Positions 28,073 to 37,529 of a stretch of DNA of 64,000 nucleotides are shown here, piece by piece (the stretch's first letter is position 1; each line of letters opens with the position of its first letter). Made by a program: the position numbers and the translations under genes. The stretch is from assembly GCA_026169815.1 (NCBI GenBank), contig JAPFDT010000025.1, positions 248,001-312,000 on the forward strand. Direction: 5' to 3'. Under the pieces are notes generated by a model that saw nothing but the letters and a program-made list of their open reading frames with translations, was not told the DNA's origin and did no database searches. This DNA comes from Pseudogracilibacillus sp. Its GTDB lineage: Bacteria; Bacillota; Bacilli; Bacillales; Amphibacillaceae.

Positions 28073-29362
28073 ATGAATCTAAGTGAAAAACGTTTAGATA
28101 AAGATGGTATCAATTATCATTTTATCCCAACGAAAAAGTTTAAAACAGTCAATATCGTCATGAAAAGTAAAAGTCGTCTTGATAAGGAAACAATTACAAA
28201 ACGTGCTCTACTTCCTTATGTGTTAGAACAAGGTACAAAAAGATATCCATCTGAAAAGGAATTAATGATTAAATTAGACGAGCTGTATGGTGCAGTATTA
28301 ACATTATCTAGTATGAAAAAAGGTAATGAACATATTTTACATTATCAATTAGAAGTAGCAAACGAGCGATTTATTGAAAACGAAACAACGATAATGGAAG
28401 AAGCATTACAATTGTTTTATGAGATTATTTTTGAACCGAATCGAACAGAAACAGGATTTAACTCACAAATTGTTACTCGTGAAAAAGCGACTTTACAAAG
28501 TAAAATTGAAGCGATTTATGACGATAAAGTATCGTTTGCTAATCAACGATTAATTGATAATATGTGTGAAAATGAAATATATAGTATTCATACGAATGGT
28601 TATACTGAAGATTTATCTACTATTGATGGAGAAAATTTATCTACATATTATGATTCTGTATTAGCTTCTGATGATATGGACTTATATGTAGTTGGAGATA
28701 TAGATGTCCAGTCTATGTCCCAACAAGTGACGAATGTTTTTCAACGTCCAACATATGAAGTAGATGAAACTGAAACGTCAGAAGAAATACAAAAGCGTGA
28801 TACATCTCAAGAAATTGTTGAAACACAATCGATTCAACAAGCGAAACTACATTTTGGTTATCGAACAAATTGTACGTATAAAGATGATGATTATAGTGCA
28901 TTACAAGTGTTTAATGGACTTTATGGAGGCTTTCCTAATTCGAAGTTATTTATCAATGTTCGTGAAAAGCATAGTTTAGCTTATTACGCCGCTTCACGTA
29001 TTGAGAGTCATAAAGGATTAATGTTTGTATTTAGTGGGATAGAATCAACTGATTATGAACAAGCAAAAAGGATAATCAATGAGCAGTTTAACTTAATGCA
29101 AGCAGGCGACTTTACTGAACAAGAAGTGGAAGAAACGAAGGAATTAATTATAAGTGAGTTAAAAGAAACGATGGATAGTGCTTATGGTATTGTTGAATTA
29201 ATGTATCAACAAGTTGTTGGACAAAAAGCTTTATCACCAGAACAGTTTATTGAAAATATTTCCCAAGTGACAAAAGCTGATGTAGTAGCTATAGCACAAA
29301 AAGTTGAATTAGATACTATTTACTTATTAACAAGTGATCACGGAGGTGAGATGAATGAATAA
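28073..29362 (+). CDS. ymfF: M16-like peptidase homologue YmfF, without zinc motif
   Basis: A 429-residue protein of the pitrilysin fold. The place where HxxEH should stand reads ALLPYVLEQGTKRYPS, so the zinc ligands are missing and the protein is probably a non-catalytic partner. The C-terminal M16 signature (GLYGGFPNSKLFINVREKHS) is kept. Its end overlaps ymfH by eight bases, which fits a two-subunit M16 peptidase. Confidence 0.9.
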   Translation: MNLSEKRLDKDGINYHFIPTKKFKTVNIVMKSKSRLDKETITKRALLPYVLEQGTKRYPSEKELMIKLDELYGAVLTLSSMKKGNEHILHYQLEVANERFIENETTIMEEALQLFYEIIFEPNRTETGFNSQIVTREKATLQSKIEAIYDDKVSFANQRLIDNMCENEIYSIHTNGYTEDLSTIDGENLSTYYDSVLASDDMDLYVVGDIDVQSMSQQVTNVFQRPTYEVDETETSEEIQKRDTSQEIVETQSIQQAKLHFGYRTNCTYKDDDYSALQVFNGLYGGFPNSKLFINVREKHSLAYYAASRIESHKGLMFVFSGIESTDYEQAKRIINEQFNLMQAGDFTEQEVEETKELIISELKETMDSAYGIVELMYQQVVGQKALSPEQFIENISQVTKADVVAIAQKVELDTIYLLTSDHGGEMNE

Positions 29363-30638
29363 AACGAAATATGAAGCAATAGATGAAACAGTTATGAAAA
29401 AGACATTGTCTAATGGACTTCAAGTATATTTAATTCCAAAACAAGAAGTAACGAAATCATATGCCGTTTTCATGACAGATTATGGTTCCGTTCATCGAAG
29501 CTTTATCCCTATTGGAGAAGAGGATGAAGTCACGGTTCCAGATGGTATTGCTCACTTTTTAGAACATAAATTGTTTGAAAAAGAAGATCGAGATGTATTT
29601 AGTGATTTTCTAAAGCAAGGAGCGTCACCAAATGCTTACACATCCTTCACGAAAACAGCTTATTTATTTTCAACGACTAAATCAGTAGAAGAAAATGTAG
29701 AAGTATTATTAGATTTTGTTCAAGACCCGTATTTTTCTGATGAGTCGGTAGAGAAAGAAAAGGGGATTATAGAACAAGAAATTAAAATGTATGATGACCA
29801 AGCGGACTGGCAAGCATTCATGGGAACAATCAGAAACATGTTTCATCATCATCCAGTACACATTGATATTGCGGGTACTGTTGATTCAATTCAAGACATA
29901 ACGAAAGAAGATTTGTACACGTGCTATCACACGTTCTATCATCCGGAAAATATGACATTATGTGTTATCGGTGCTTTTGATGAAGCTTCCATGATGGAGA
30001 TGATTGAAGCAAATCAGCAGGAAAAATCATTTCCAACATTTACAAATGTCGAAAAGCATTTTCCAGAAGAACCTATAGAGGTGAAAGAAAAAGACAGTAT
30101 AATCGAGTTGCCTGTATCGATACCGAAAGTAACAGTAGGTATAAAAGAAGCGGCATATACATTAAGTAAAGAAGAATTTTTACGTCGTGATGTGTATCAA
30201 GACTTGTTATTAGATTATTTATTTTCTGCTAGTGGACAATTTTATGAAGAGCTGTATTCAGAAGGATTGATTGACGACAGTTTTGAATATAGTACAAATG
30301 TTGAAAAAAGTTTTAGTTTTTCTTTAATAAGTAGTAATACAAGAGAACCAGAGAAGTTGAAAGAACGTTTATTTGAACAATTATTACGAATTAACACTAT
30401 ATCGATGACGGAAGAAGAACTAGAAACAATTAAGAAAAAATATATCGGACAATTATTACGTTCCATGAATTCATTAGAATTTATTGCCAATCAATATGTA
30501 TATTATCATTTTGCAGATTTAGATTTTTATGAATTAACGGCATATGTTCAAGAAATTACATTAGATGAAATCCACGAGTTTATGCAACAGTGGGTAAATG
30601 AGGAACAATTAACGGTTTGTACGGTAAAGTCAAGTTAA
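29355..30638 (+). CDS. ymfH: M16-family zinc peptidase YmfH
   Basis: Catalytic partner of YmfF, 427 residues. The inverse zinc motif HFLEHKLFEKEDRDVF lies near residue 62 and the third ligand region is EQEIKMYDDQADW. The second M16 domain follows, with a helical C-terminus. GGAGGTGAG precedes the ATG. Substrate unknown. The ymfF-ymfH-ymfI order is that of B. subtilis. Confidence 0.91.
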   Translation: MNKTKYEAIDETVMKKTLSNGLQVYLIPKQEVTKSYAVFMTDYGSVHRSFIPIGEEDEVTVPDGIAHFLEHKLFEKEDRDVFSDFLKQGASPNAYTSFTKTAYLFSTTKSVEENVEVLLDFVQDPYFSDESVEKEKGIIEQEIKMYDDQADWQAFMGTIRNMFHHHPVHIDIAGTVDSIQDITKEDLYTCYHTFYHPENMTLCVIGAFDEASMMEMIEANQQEKSFPTFTNVEKHFPEEPIEVKEKDSIIELPVSIPKVTVGIKEAAYTLSKEEFLRRDVYQDLLLDYLFSASGQFYEELYSEGLIDDSFEYSTNVEKSFSFSLISSNTREPEKLKERLFEQLLRINTISMTEEELETIKKKYIGQLLRSMNSLEFIANQYVYYHFADLDFYELTAYVQEITLDEIHEFMQQWVNEEQLTVCTVKSS

Positions 30639-30650
30639 TTAGGTGATGAA

Positions 30651-31370
30651 ATGAACAAAAACGTATTAGTTTTGGGGGCGAGTGGCGACATTGGTCAAGC
30701 GATAGCGATTGAGTTAGCGTCACAAGACTATAATTTAATCTTACACTATCACAAGAGCCAACATATTATTGAGCGACTACAATATGTATTACGAGAAGAT
30801 GCCATTTTACAAACAGTGCAGGCTAATTTAGCGGATAGCGAATCGATACGGCATTTATGTGAGGAAGTCGCTTACCATGTAGATGCTATTGTTTTTGTTA
30901 GTGGGACGGCACATTATGGCTTATTTCAAGATGCAACAGAATCAGAAATGGATGACATGATGCATATTCATGTGAAAGCTCCTTGGTTAATTACAAATTA
31001 CTTTTTACCAGAAATGATTCGTAACCAATACGGTAAAATCGTGTTAATAACATCGATTTGGGGTAATATTGGTGCAAGTAATGAAGTTATGTATTCTTCG
31101 GTTAAAGGAGCTCAAAATAGCTTTGTAAAAGCATTAGCAAAAGAAGTTGGACTGAGCGGTATTTCTGTGAATGCGGTAAGTCCTGGATTTATTGATACGA
31201 AAATGAATCAACATTTAATGCAAGATGAAAAATCTGAGATTATTTCCCATATTCCAATGAATCGTGCTGGTTTAACATCTGATGTAGCACATGCGGTCAG
31301 TTTTTTAGTCAATGATAAATCAAACTATATTCAAGGAGAAATTATGAATATAACAGGCGGCTGGTTTTAA
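30651..31370 (+). CDS. ymfI: SDR-family reductase YmfI (EF-P 5-aminopentanone reductase)
   Basis: Short-chain dehydrogenase of 239 residues. The nucleotide loop is VLGASGDIGQAIA and the active site is TSIWGNIGASNEVMYSSVKG with the YxxxK pair. NAVSPGFIDTKMN follows. The B. subtilis homologue is required for the 5-aminopentanol modification of elongation factor P, so I carry that role over by orthology and position. AGGTGATGAA precedes the ATG. Confidence 0.9.
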   Translation: MNKNVLVLGASGDIGQAIAIELASQDYNLILHYHKSQHIIERLQYVLREDAILQTVQANLADSESIRHLCEEVAYHVDAIVFVSGTAHYGLFQDATESEMDDMMHIHVKAPWLITNYFLPEMIRNQYGKIVLITSIWGNIGASNEVMYSSVKGAQNSFVKALAKEVGLSGISVNAVSPGFIDTKMNQHLMQDEKSEIISHIPMNRAGLTSDVAHAVSFLVNDKSNYIQGEIMNITGGWF

Positions 31371-31442
31371 TTTTTCCCCCATTTAAATGTATAAACAGTC
31401 TGGCAAAATCCATACTAATTGTACATTAAGGAGGGAGAATGT

Positions 31443-31691
31443 ATGTCTGTTTTAGATGATTTTTCAACTTGGAAATCGTTTTTAGCTAACAAATTAACGG
31501 ATGCAAAAGATGATGGCATGAGTAATCAAGCAATTGTAAATGTCGCTCAACACGTTGGTGATTATTTAAGTCGTCATGTTGAACCAGAGAACAAAGAAGA
31601 ACGCATGTTACAAGAACTTTGGCATGCAGCGTCAGAAGAAGAACAAGCAGCACTAGCTAGTACAATGGTCAAACTCGTCCAGAAGAAGTAA
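31443..31691 (+). CDS. ymfJ: DUF3243 family protein YmfJ
   Basis: A small acidic protein of 82 residues with NIVNVAQHVGDYLSRHVEP-like and EERMLQELWHAASEEEQ segments, typical of YmfJ. The ATG at 31443 follows AAGGAGGGA; an earlier frame from 31419 lacks a binding site. Function unknown. A strong terminator follows. Confidence 0.86.
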   Translation: MSVLDDFSTWKSFLANKLTDAKDDGMSNQAIVNVAQHVGDYLSRHVEPENKEERMLQELWHAASEEEQAALASTMVKLVQKK

Positions 31692-31692
31692 G

Positions 31693-31726
31693 AAAAGGTT
31701 ACATCCTCGTGATGTAACCTTTTTAT
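31693..31726 (+). terminator. ymfJ terminator
   Basis: AAAAGGTTACATC (31693-31705) pairs perfectly with GATGTAACCTTTT (31711-31723) over a 5-base loop. Confidence 0.9.
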
Positions 31727-31846
31727 TTTGCGATAATCAATGTTTCAAAAATGAAAGAAAAGGTTATTTATAATGAAAGTGAGTTCATTTTATAATACTA
31801 ATTCGGTTAAAAATACGAATGTTGCAATGGATTCATTTGAATTGTA

Positions 31847-31875
31847 TTGCAAATAATTGTTTGATTAGGTAAAAT
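31847..31875 (+). promoter_or_regulatory. ymfK promoter
   Basis: TTGCAA (31847-31852), 17 bases, TAAAAT (31870-31875), about 40 bases before the ymfK start. Confidence 0.6.
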
Positions 31876-31912
31876 TAGAAGGACGTTAAGATAAAGAGAA
31901 GAGGATATTGTA

Positions 31913-32698
31913 ATGACAAAAAAAGAATGGTACTTTGAGTATGAGTTACAATATAACCGACCAGGCTTACTTGGTGATATTTCTACATTGTTAGGAATGT
32001 TATCCATTAATATAGTAAGTATTAATGGGATTGAAAATTCAAGGCGTGGTATGTTGATTCTATGTAAACAAGATGAAAATATAGAACGTTTAAAAACAAT
32101 TTTAGCTAAAGTAGATACTATTAAAATAACGAGATTAAGAAAACCAAGAATAATTGATCGCTTGGCTGTTCGCCATGGAAAATATATTCACTTAGACAGG
32201 GAAGACCGCAAAACAGTGAGGTTTATTCGGGAAGAGTTTGGTTTACTTGTCGATTTTATGTCTGAATTATTTAAAACGGAAGGGCATAAGCTAATAGGGG
32301 TTAGAGGGATGCCTCGTGTAGGCAAGACAGAAGCAATTGTATCAGGTAGTGCAAGTGCTAATAAAAAGTGGTTATTCGTGTCAAGTACGTTATTAAAACA
32401 AACAGTACGCAATCAATTAATTGACGGCGAGTACGGAGATGATTATATTTATATTATTGATGGTGTCGTCTCTCAACAAAGTGCAAATGAAGAGCATTGG
32501 CAATTAATTCGGGAAATTATGCAACTACCAGCAACGAAAGTAGTTGAACATCCTGATATATTTGTCCAAACTACAGAATACACATTAGATGATTTCGATT
32601 ATATTATTGAAATTAGACGTGATGAAGAGGAAGAAATTACGTATGAAAAAATTGAAGGAAAAGTTGGACCAATGGGTGGTTCTATGTTTGAATTTTAA
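31913..32698 (+). CDS. ymfK: DUF3388 protein YmfK with ACT-like and P-loop-like segments
   Basis: A 261-residue conserved protein. The N-terminal 75 residues look like an ACT domain (YNRPGLLGDISTLLGMLSIN). The middle has GVRGMPRVGKTEAIV, which resembles a Walker A loop (GxxRxGKT). The C-terminal half is mixed alpha/beta. Function is unknown; a ligand-responsive NTPase is inference. It sits between ymfJ and rodZ as in B. subtilis. Confidence 0.85.
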   Translation: MTKKEWYFEYELQYNRPGLLGDISTLLGMLSINIVSINGIENSRRGMLILCKQDENIERLKTILAKVDTIKITRLRKPRIIDRLAVRHGKYIHLDREDRKTVRFIREEFGLLVDFMSELFKTEGHKLIGVRGMPRVGKTEAIVSGSASANKKWLFVSSTLLKQTVRNQLIDGEYGDDYIYIIDGVVSQQSANEEHWQLIREIMQLPATKVVEHPDIFVQTTEYTLDDFDYIIEIRRDEEEEITYEKIEGKVGPMGGSMFEF

Positions 32699-32716
32699 GG
32701 GGAAAGGTGTTTTAGC

Positions 32717-33598
32717 ATGCAAATAGGAGTCATTTTAAGAGAAGCGAGGGAAGAGCAAGGGTTAACATTGGATCATATTCAAGACATAACAAAAATCCAA
32801 AAACGTTACTTAGTTGCCATTGAACATGATGATTTCCATGCTTTACCTGGTCGTTTTTATGCAAGAGCTTTTATTAAAGAATACGCTCAAGCAGTAGGAT
32901 TAGATGCAGATGTTATTTTAGAAAACTTTGACGAAGAAACAATTGAACAAGAAGAGGAAGAAACGGTTCCATATACTAGATTTGATCGTAACAAACAATC
33001 GTCTAGTGACAAATCATCTTTTTTATCATTTTTACCAACAGTTATCGTCGTTGTACTTATTGTCGGAATTATTTTCGTAGCTTATATTTTATTACAAAAG
33101 TCGTCTTCTAATGATGATAGTGTAGAAACACCTCAAGAAAATGATGAAATAGTCCGTCAAAAGGATAGCGATAAGCAAGCTAATGACGATAATGAAGAAG
33201 AAGCTGAAGATGAAGAAGATGCGGATGATGAAGAAGTAGAAGATGAATCAGAAGATGAGAACACATTTAAAGTTGTGGAAGAAGGAGAAGGGAATTCACC
33301 CTTATCTACACTTGACTTTACTTACAGTGGCGATGAAGTCACTTTACAATTGAAGCCTACTGGAGAAACATATGTACAAGTTTTAAACAGTGATGAACAA
33401 GTTTTATTTGAAGGTAGTTTAACAGCTGATACAGATGTAGATGAAATTGATGTGTCGGACGAAGAACGAGTTTATTTAAATATAGGAAATGCTCCTGGAT
33501 TATCCATTTTATTGAATGATGTAGAAATGGAATATCCGGTTGATAAAGATCAAATTGTCCATCAAAAAATGTGGATTAACCTAGAAAAAGCAGATTAA
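32717..33598 (+). CDS. rodZ: Cell-shape protein RodZ (YmfM)
   Basis: Bitopic membrane protein that links MreB to the wall machinery; 293 residues. An N-terminal helix-turn-helix domain (EAREEQGLTLDHIQDITKIQ) spans about 1-70. One transmembrane segment lies at about 105-125. An extracytoplasmic beta domain (DUF4115) fills about 195-290. The linker at about 130-180 is extremely rich in Asp and Glu, more than is usual in B. subtilis, which suits a salt-exposed protein. A terminator separates it from pgsA. Confidence 0.9.
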   Translation: MQIGVILREAREEQGLTLDHIQDITKIQKRYLVAIEHDDFHALPGRFYARAFIKEYAQAVGLDADVILENFDEETIEQEEEETVPYTRFDRNKQSSSDKSSFLSFLPTVIVVVLIVGIIFVAYILLQKSSSNDDSVETPQENDEIVRQKDSDKQANDDNEEEAEDEEDADDEEVEDESEDENTFKVVEEGEGNSPLSTLDFTYSGDEVTLQLKPTGETYVQVLNSDEQVLFEGSLTADTDVDEIDVSDEERVYLNIGNAPGLSILLNDVEMEYPVDKDQIVHQKMWINLEKAD

Positions 33599-33604
33599 AT
33601 GTTG

Positions 33605-33629
33605 ACCCCTCTTTGTTGAGAGGGGTTTT
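33605..33629 (+). terminator. rodZ terminator
   Basis: ACCCCTCT (33605-33612) and AGAGGGGT (33619-33626) form a perfect stem with a 6-base loop and TTTT. Confidence 0.85.
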
Positions 33630-33683
33630 GTTCATGATGACAATTTACATTAATTAAATTAAGGAAAGAATGGAGCTTTTTAC

Positions 33684-34262
33684 ATGAATTTACCAAATAA
33701 AATTACATTATCACGAATTTTTTTAATACCAATATTTATCATTGTTTTAACACTTCCATTTGATTGGGGAGAGTGGAGTATAGGAGCAACAAATTTACCA
33801 ATTACACATTTTGTAGCTGGATTAATTTTTATCATCGCATCTATAACAGACTGGTTAGATGGATATATTGCACGAAAATATAATCTAATAACGAATATGG
33901 GGAAATTCCTTGATCCTCTTGCAGATAAATTACTCGTCTCAGCTGCATTTATTTTACTCGTTGAATTAGATTTAGCTGCCGCTTGGATTGTCATTGCGAT
34001 TATTAGTCGTGAATTTGCAGTAACAGGTTTTAGATTAGTTGCGGCTGGAGAAGGGGTTGTTTTAGCTGCGAGTAATATGGGGAAATTAAAAACGGTATCG
34101 CAAATTGCTGCGATAATCTTTTTAATGTTCCATAACTTCCCATTTTCTTATCTTGATCTCCCAGTAGATACAGTCATTTTATATATAGCTTTAATTTTAA
34201 CTGTATGGTCGGGTGTAGATTACTTTATTAAAAATTGGCATGTTTTGAGGGATTCTAAATGA
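33684..34262 (+). CDS. pgsA: CDP-diacylglycerol-glycerol-3-phosphate phosphatidyltransferase
   Basis: Makes phosphatidylglycerol phosphate in the membrane; 192 residues with about five transmembrane helices. The CDP-alcohol phosphotransferase motif is complete: DWLDGYIARKYN, then GKFLDPLADK, supplying the four aspartates. GGAAAGAATGGAG precedes the ATG. The stop overlaps the cinA start (AAATGA), so the two are translationally coupled. Confidence 0.95.
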   Translation: MNLPNKITLSRIFLIPIFIIVLTLPFDWGEWSIGATNLPITHFVAGLIFIIASITDWLDGYIARKYNLITNMGKFLDPLADKLLVSAAFILLVELDLAAAWIVIAIISREFAVTGFRLVAAGEGVVLAASNMGKLKTVSQIAAIIFLMFHNFPFSYLDLPVDTVILYIALILTVWSGVDYFIKNWHVLRDSK

Positions 34263-35518
34263 AAAAAAATATTAAAACAGAAATTATTGCTGTTGGAACT
34301 GAATTATTATTAGGACAAATCGCAAACACAAACGCACAGTGGATGTCTGAACAATTAGCTATGCATGGTGTTAATACCTTTTATCATACAGTCGTTGGAG
34401 ATAATTTACAACGCTTAGTAGATACTTTAGCAATGGCTAAAGAACGATCAGATGTCATCATTATAACTGGTGGTTTGGGTCCAACTGAAGATGATATGTC
34501 ACGAGAAGCATTTCATCAATTAAGTCATTTAAACATTGTTGAAGAGCCAAAGTCAATGCAAAAAATTAAAGCGTTTTTTGAACAACAAGGTACAGAGATG
34601 ACGCCGAATAATAAACGACAAGCAAGGGTATTTGAACATTCACAAGTACTCTATAATAAATATGGGATGGCGCCAGGTAATATTGTAGAACATGAGGAAA
34701 ATAGTTGGATTTTTCTACCAGGTGTACCGAGAGAAATGAAACAACTATTTAGTGATGATGTTATTCCTTATTTAAAAAGTATGAATGGCGAAATGGTTAT
34801 TCAATCTATGGTACTTCGCTTTACTGGAATAGGTGAATCAGCGTTAGAACATCGCTTGCAACATTTAATTTCATCTCAACAAAATCCAACAATTGCTCCA
34901 CTTGCACAAAACGATGGAGTAACAATTCGCCTGACAGCAAAAGCGGACACAAAAGAACAGGTTGAATACATGTTAGAGAATACAAAACAAGCTATCTTAC
35001 AAGAAGTTGGGCATTATTTTTACGGTATGAACAATGATTCTTTAGAAGAAAAGGTATTTCAATTGTTACAACAACAAAATAAATCTATTTCATCGGCAGA
35101 AAGTTTAACTGGAGGCTTATTCGCCAATAAGCTTGTATCTTTAAACGGGACATCTTCTGTCTATAAGGGTTCAGTTATTTGTTACGATAAAAATGTGAAA
35201 TTACATGTGCTTCATGTTGATGAACAAGTAATTGAAGAAGAAGGGACAGTGAGCGTTGCTTGTGCAGAGCAATTGGCAAAAAATATCGCAACAACATTAG
35301 ATACTTCAATTGGGATTAGCTTTACAGGTGTAGCAGGCCCTGACACGTTAGAAGGAAAAGATGTCGGAACTGTTCATATTGGTTTATATGATAAGGAAAC
35401 TAATTACTCCCATGTAGAATCATGCTTTTTCCCAGGAGATCGCATGCAAATTAGAAGCAGATCAGTTTTAAAAGGACATGAAATGTTGTTACGATATTTA
35501 AATGAAACAATTTCATGA
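34259..35518 (+). CDS. cinA: CinA family protein (competence/damage-inducible; NMN deamidase type)
   Basis: A 419-residue protein with an N-terminal MoaB/MogA-like domain (AVGTELLLGQIANTNAQW; ITGGLGPTEDDMSREA). The C-terminal pyrimidine-nucleotide recycling domain (SSAESLTGGLFANKL; FTGVAGPDTLEGKDVGTVHI) hydrolyses NMN in characterised relatives. In Bacillaceae it is followed by recA, as here, though a 546-base repeat-bearing gap intervenes. Confidence 0.93.
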   Translation: MKKNIKTEIIAVGTELLLGQIANTNAQWMSEQLAMHGVNTFYHTVVGDNLQRLVDTLAMAKERSDVIIITGGLGPTEDDMSREAFHQLSHLNIVEEPKSMQKIKAFFEQQGTEMTPNNKRQARVFEHSQVLYNKYGMAPGNIVEHEENSWIFLPGVPREMKQLFSDDVIPYLKSMNGEMVIQSMVLRFTGIGESALEHRLQHLISSQQNPTIAPLAQNDGVTIRLTAKADTKEQVEYMLENTKQAILQEVGHYFYGMNNDSLEEKVFQLLQQQNKSISSAESLTGGLFANKLVSLNGTSSVYKGSVICYDKNVKLHVLHVDEQVIEEEGTVSVACAEQLAKNIATTLDTSIGISFTGVAGPDTLEGKDVGTVHIGLYDKETNYSHVESCFFPGDRMQIRSRSVLKGHEMLLRYLNETIS

Positions 35519-35620
35519 TTAATGAAGAAAAACTTAGGCACGAACACAGTGTTTAATACTACATTTGTTTGTTTTTATTAGAGCCAACTGTTTTTTTAGT
35601 GGGCATGAGTTTAACTCTAG

Positions 35621-35740
35621 TGGTTGATACAAAACATATTTTATGCATAAGAAAATAGAAAGTTAAAATTAAGTATATTTCCGAAACGATTAGCCAATCC
35701 ATCCATATTGGTACATAAAAATAGCTTTGTCACAGTCTCA
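35621..35740. repeat. Family D repeat, degenerate and core-less
   Basis: The left part (ACAAAACATATTTTATGCAT) and the following AAAATTAAGTATATTTC match 61578 and 37132. The ends are worn (GGTTGATACAAAA and CTTTGTCACAGTCTC). The central GC-rich core is missing. Confidence 0.6.
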
Positions 35741-35783
35741 AGGGTTTTCGGACTTATTTTTTTCTTGCAAGAGTCAGTCAGCA

Positions 35784-35860
35784 GAAATGAAAGTAAACGT
35801 ATCTAACAGCAAACATGAAGTTCGTCTTTTAGATACTAAAATGAATTATGAAATTAATTT
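35784..35860. repeat. Family E repeat fragment
   Basis: AAATGAAAGTAAACG through GAAGTTCGTCTTTTAGATA resembles the segment at 40337-40395 downstream of ymdB. Only this side of the element is present. No gene is visible between cinA and recA. Confidence 0.45.
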
Positions 35861-35982
35861 TAATAAAAATTAAATTAATTACATTTTTTAAAATAGATGT
35901 AAATAAATAGATGATTTCTAAAATTGACTAATAGTATATAATGAATTTTGAATTTCAAAGCTATTTTACACTTCTAAATACA

Positions 35983-35996
35983 AGAACACCTATTCG
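35983..35996 (+). promoter_or_regulatory. LexA (DinR) box upstream of recA
   Basis: AGAACACCTATTCG matches the Bacillus SOS box CGAAC-N4-GTTCG at eight of ten fixed positions. It ends ten bases before the recA -35 element. Confidence 0.6.
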
Positions 35997-36005
35997 CCTT
36001 TTTAG

Positions 36006-36034
36006 TTGTGTAATCGATAAAAACAATGTATGAT
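36006..36034 (+). promoter_or_regulatory. recA promoter
   Basis: TTGTGT (36006-36011), a 17-base spacer and TATGAT (36029-36034). With the LexA box just upstream, it fits SOS control of recA. Confidence 0.65.
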
Positions 36035-36064
36035 AGAGATAGATTAATTTGGGAGGTAAACGTA

Positions 36065-37111
36065 TTGAGTCATAAACAAAAAGCTTTAGATGAAGCGTTA
36101 CGAAAAATAGAAAAACAATTTGGTAAAGGTTCTGTTATGAAACTAGGTGAAGAAGCAGAGAGGAAGATTGCAACAGTTCCGAGTGGTTCATTGGCATTGG
36201 ATTTAGCATTAGGAATCGGTGGTTATCCTAAGGGACGTGTTGTTGAAATTTTCGGTCCAGAATCATCTGGTAAAACAACAGTTGCTCTCCATGCGATTGC
36301 CGAAGCACAAAAACAGGGCGGTCAAGTAGCATTTATTGACGCAGAACACGCATTAGACCCTAATTATGCCCGTGCATTAGGTGTCGATATTGATGATTTA
36401 TTATTATCTCAACCAGATACAGGAGAACAAGCTTTAGAAATTGCTGAAGCGTTAGTTCGAAGTGGAGCTATTGATGTAATCGTCGTTGACTCTGTAGCAG
36501 CTTTAGTACCAAGTGCTGAAATTGAAGGAGAAATGGGAGCATCTCACGTGGGATTGCAAGCTCGATTAATGTCGCAAGCATTAAGAAAGTTATCTGGTGC
36601 GATTAATAAATCACAGACAATCGCAATCTTTATTAACCAAATTCGTGAAAAAGTAGGGGTTATGTTCGGTAGTCCGGAGACAACGCCAGGCGGGAGAGCG
36701 TTAAAGTTCTATTCATCTGTTCGATTAGAAATTAGACGTGCAGAAACAATTAAGCAAGGTACTGATATGGTAGGAAACAAAACGAGAATTAAAGTCGTGA
36801 AAAATAAAGTAGCGCCGCCATTTAAACAAGCAATGGTAGATATTATGTATGGTGAGGGTATCTCAAGAGAAGGAGAGATTCTTGATATCGGCTCTGAATT
36901 AGACATCGTTGAAAAAAGTGGAGCTTGGTATTCTTATAAAGAAGAAAGATTAGGACAAGGTCGAGAAAATGCTAAACAATTTCTTCTTGAAAATCCGGAA
37001 ATGGCCGAAGAAATTCATCAAAGTATTCGAGATGAATATAAATTAGATGAAGCTCCAGAAGAAACGGAAGAGGAAGCAGCAGAAGAACAGGTAGAAGCTG
37101 ATTTAGAATAA
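36065..37111 (+). CDS. recA: Recombinase RecA
   Basis: Strand-exchange ATPase and LexA co-protease; 348 residues. Walker A GPESSGKT is at 64-71, and [12 protein letters not shown] carries Walker B. The DNA-binding loop region reads [19 protein letters not shown]. The C-terminal tail is strongly acidic. I start at TTG 36065, eight bases after GGGAGG. This matches the N-terminus of other Bacillus RecA; earlier in-frame codons add unlikely residues. Confidence 0.96.
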   Translation: MSHKQKALDEALRKIEKQFGKGSVMKLGEEAERKIATVPSGSLALDLALGIGGYPKGRVVEIFGPESSGKTTVALHAIAEAQKQGGQVAFIDAEHALDPNYARALGVDIDDLLLSQPDTGEQALEIAEALVRSGAIDVIVVDSVAALVPSAEIEGEMGASHVGLQARLMSQALRKLSGAINKSQTIAIFINQIREKVGVMFGSPETTPGGRALKFYSSVRLEIRRAETIKQGTDMVGNKTRIKVVKNKVAPPFKQAMVDIMYGEGISREGEILDIGSELDIVEKSGAWYSYKEERLGQGRENAKQFLLENPEMAEEIHQSIRDEYKLDEAPEETEEEAAEEQVEADLE

Positions 37112-37123
37112 TAAATGATTAAC

Positions 37124-37343
37124 GAGGCTGGGACAAAATATCTTTTATACATGAAAAAGTGTAAAAATAAAATTAAGTGTAGGAAATATACGTAGACTCT
37201 TGCGGGAGAAAAGAGCAGGTTGAGTCACTAAAAGGCGAAGCCTGAAGCGGCTCAACGCTCGCCCGCAGAAAGCGAAGTATATTTCCGGAACGCTTATTTT
37301 ATCAACCTACATTTATGTATGAAGATAGTTTTGTTTCAGTCTC
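37124..37343. repeat. Family D long inverted repeat, full copy
   Basis: GAGGCTGGGACAAAA (37124-37138) and TTTTGTTTCAGTCTC (37329-37343) pair over all 15 positions as RNA, three of them G-U. The inside has a second pair (GGAAATATACGTAGACTC with GAAGTATATTTCC). A GC-rich core runs from CTTGCGGGAG to CTCGCCCGCAGAAAGC. T-rich sequence follows. It could end recA transcripts. Relatives lie at 35621 and 61569. Confidence 0.8.
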
Positions 37344-37392
37344 TTTTTCCTTTTTCAAAAAATTGTAAGAAAGTGTAAGAAAAAGCTTTCTA

Positions 37393-37421
37393 TTGACATT
37401 GGTTATTGGTACAATTAAAAT
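37393..37421 (+). promoter_or_regulatory. rny promoter
   Basis: Consensus TTGACA (37393-37398), 17 bases, TAAAAT (37416-37421), about 110 bases before rny. Confidence 0.65.
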
Positions 37422-37529
37422 TAAGTTGTATAACAAATGAACTAAGTTATACAATTTTAATCATTATTGATATGGTATATGCCGACAATAAAGAATTATA
37501 CAATTTCATAGCAAGGGGAGGTGAAGAAT

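Noticed and set aside
28073-30638. ymfF and ymfH as a duplicated gene pair of recent origin
   Set aside because: The two M16 proteins are very different and the pair is conserved across Bacillus, so the duplication is ancient.
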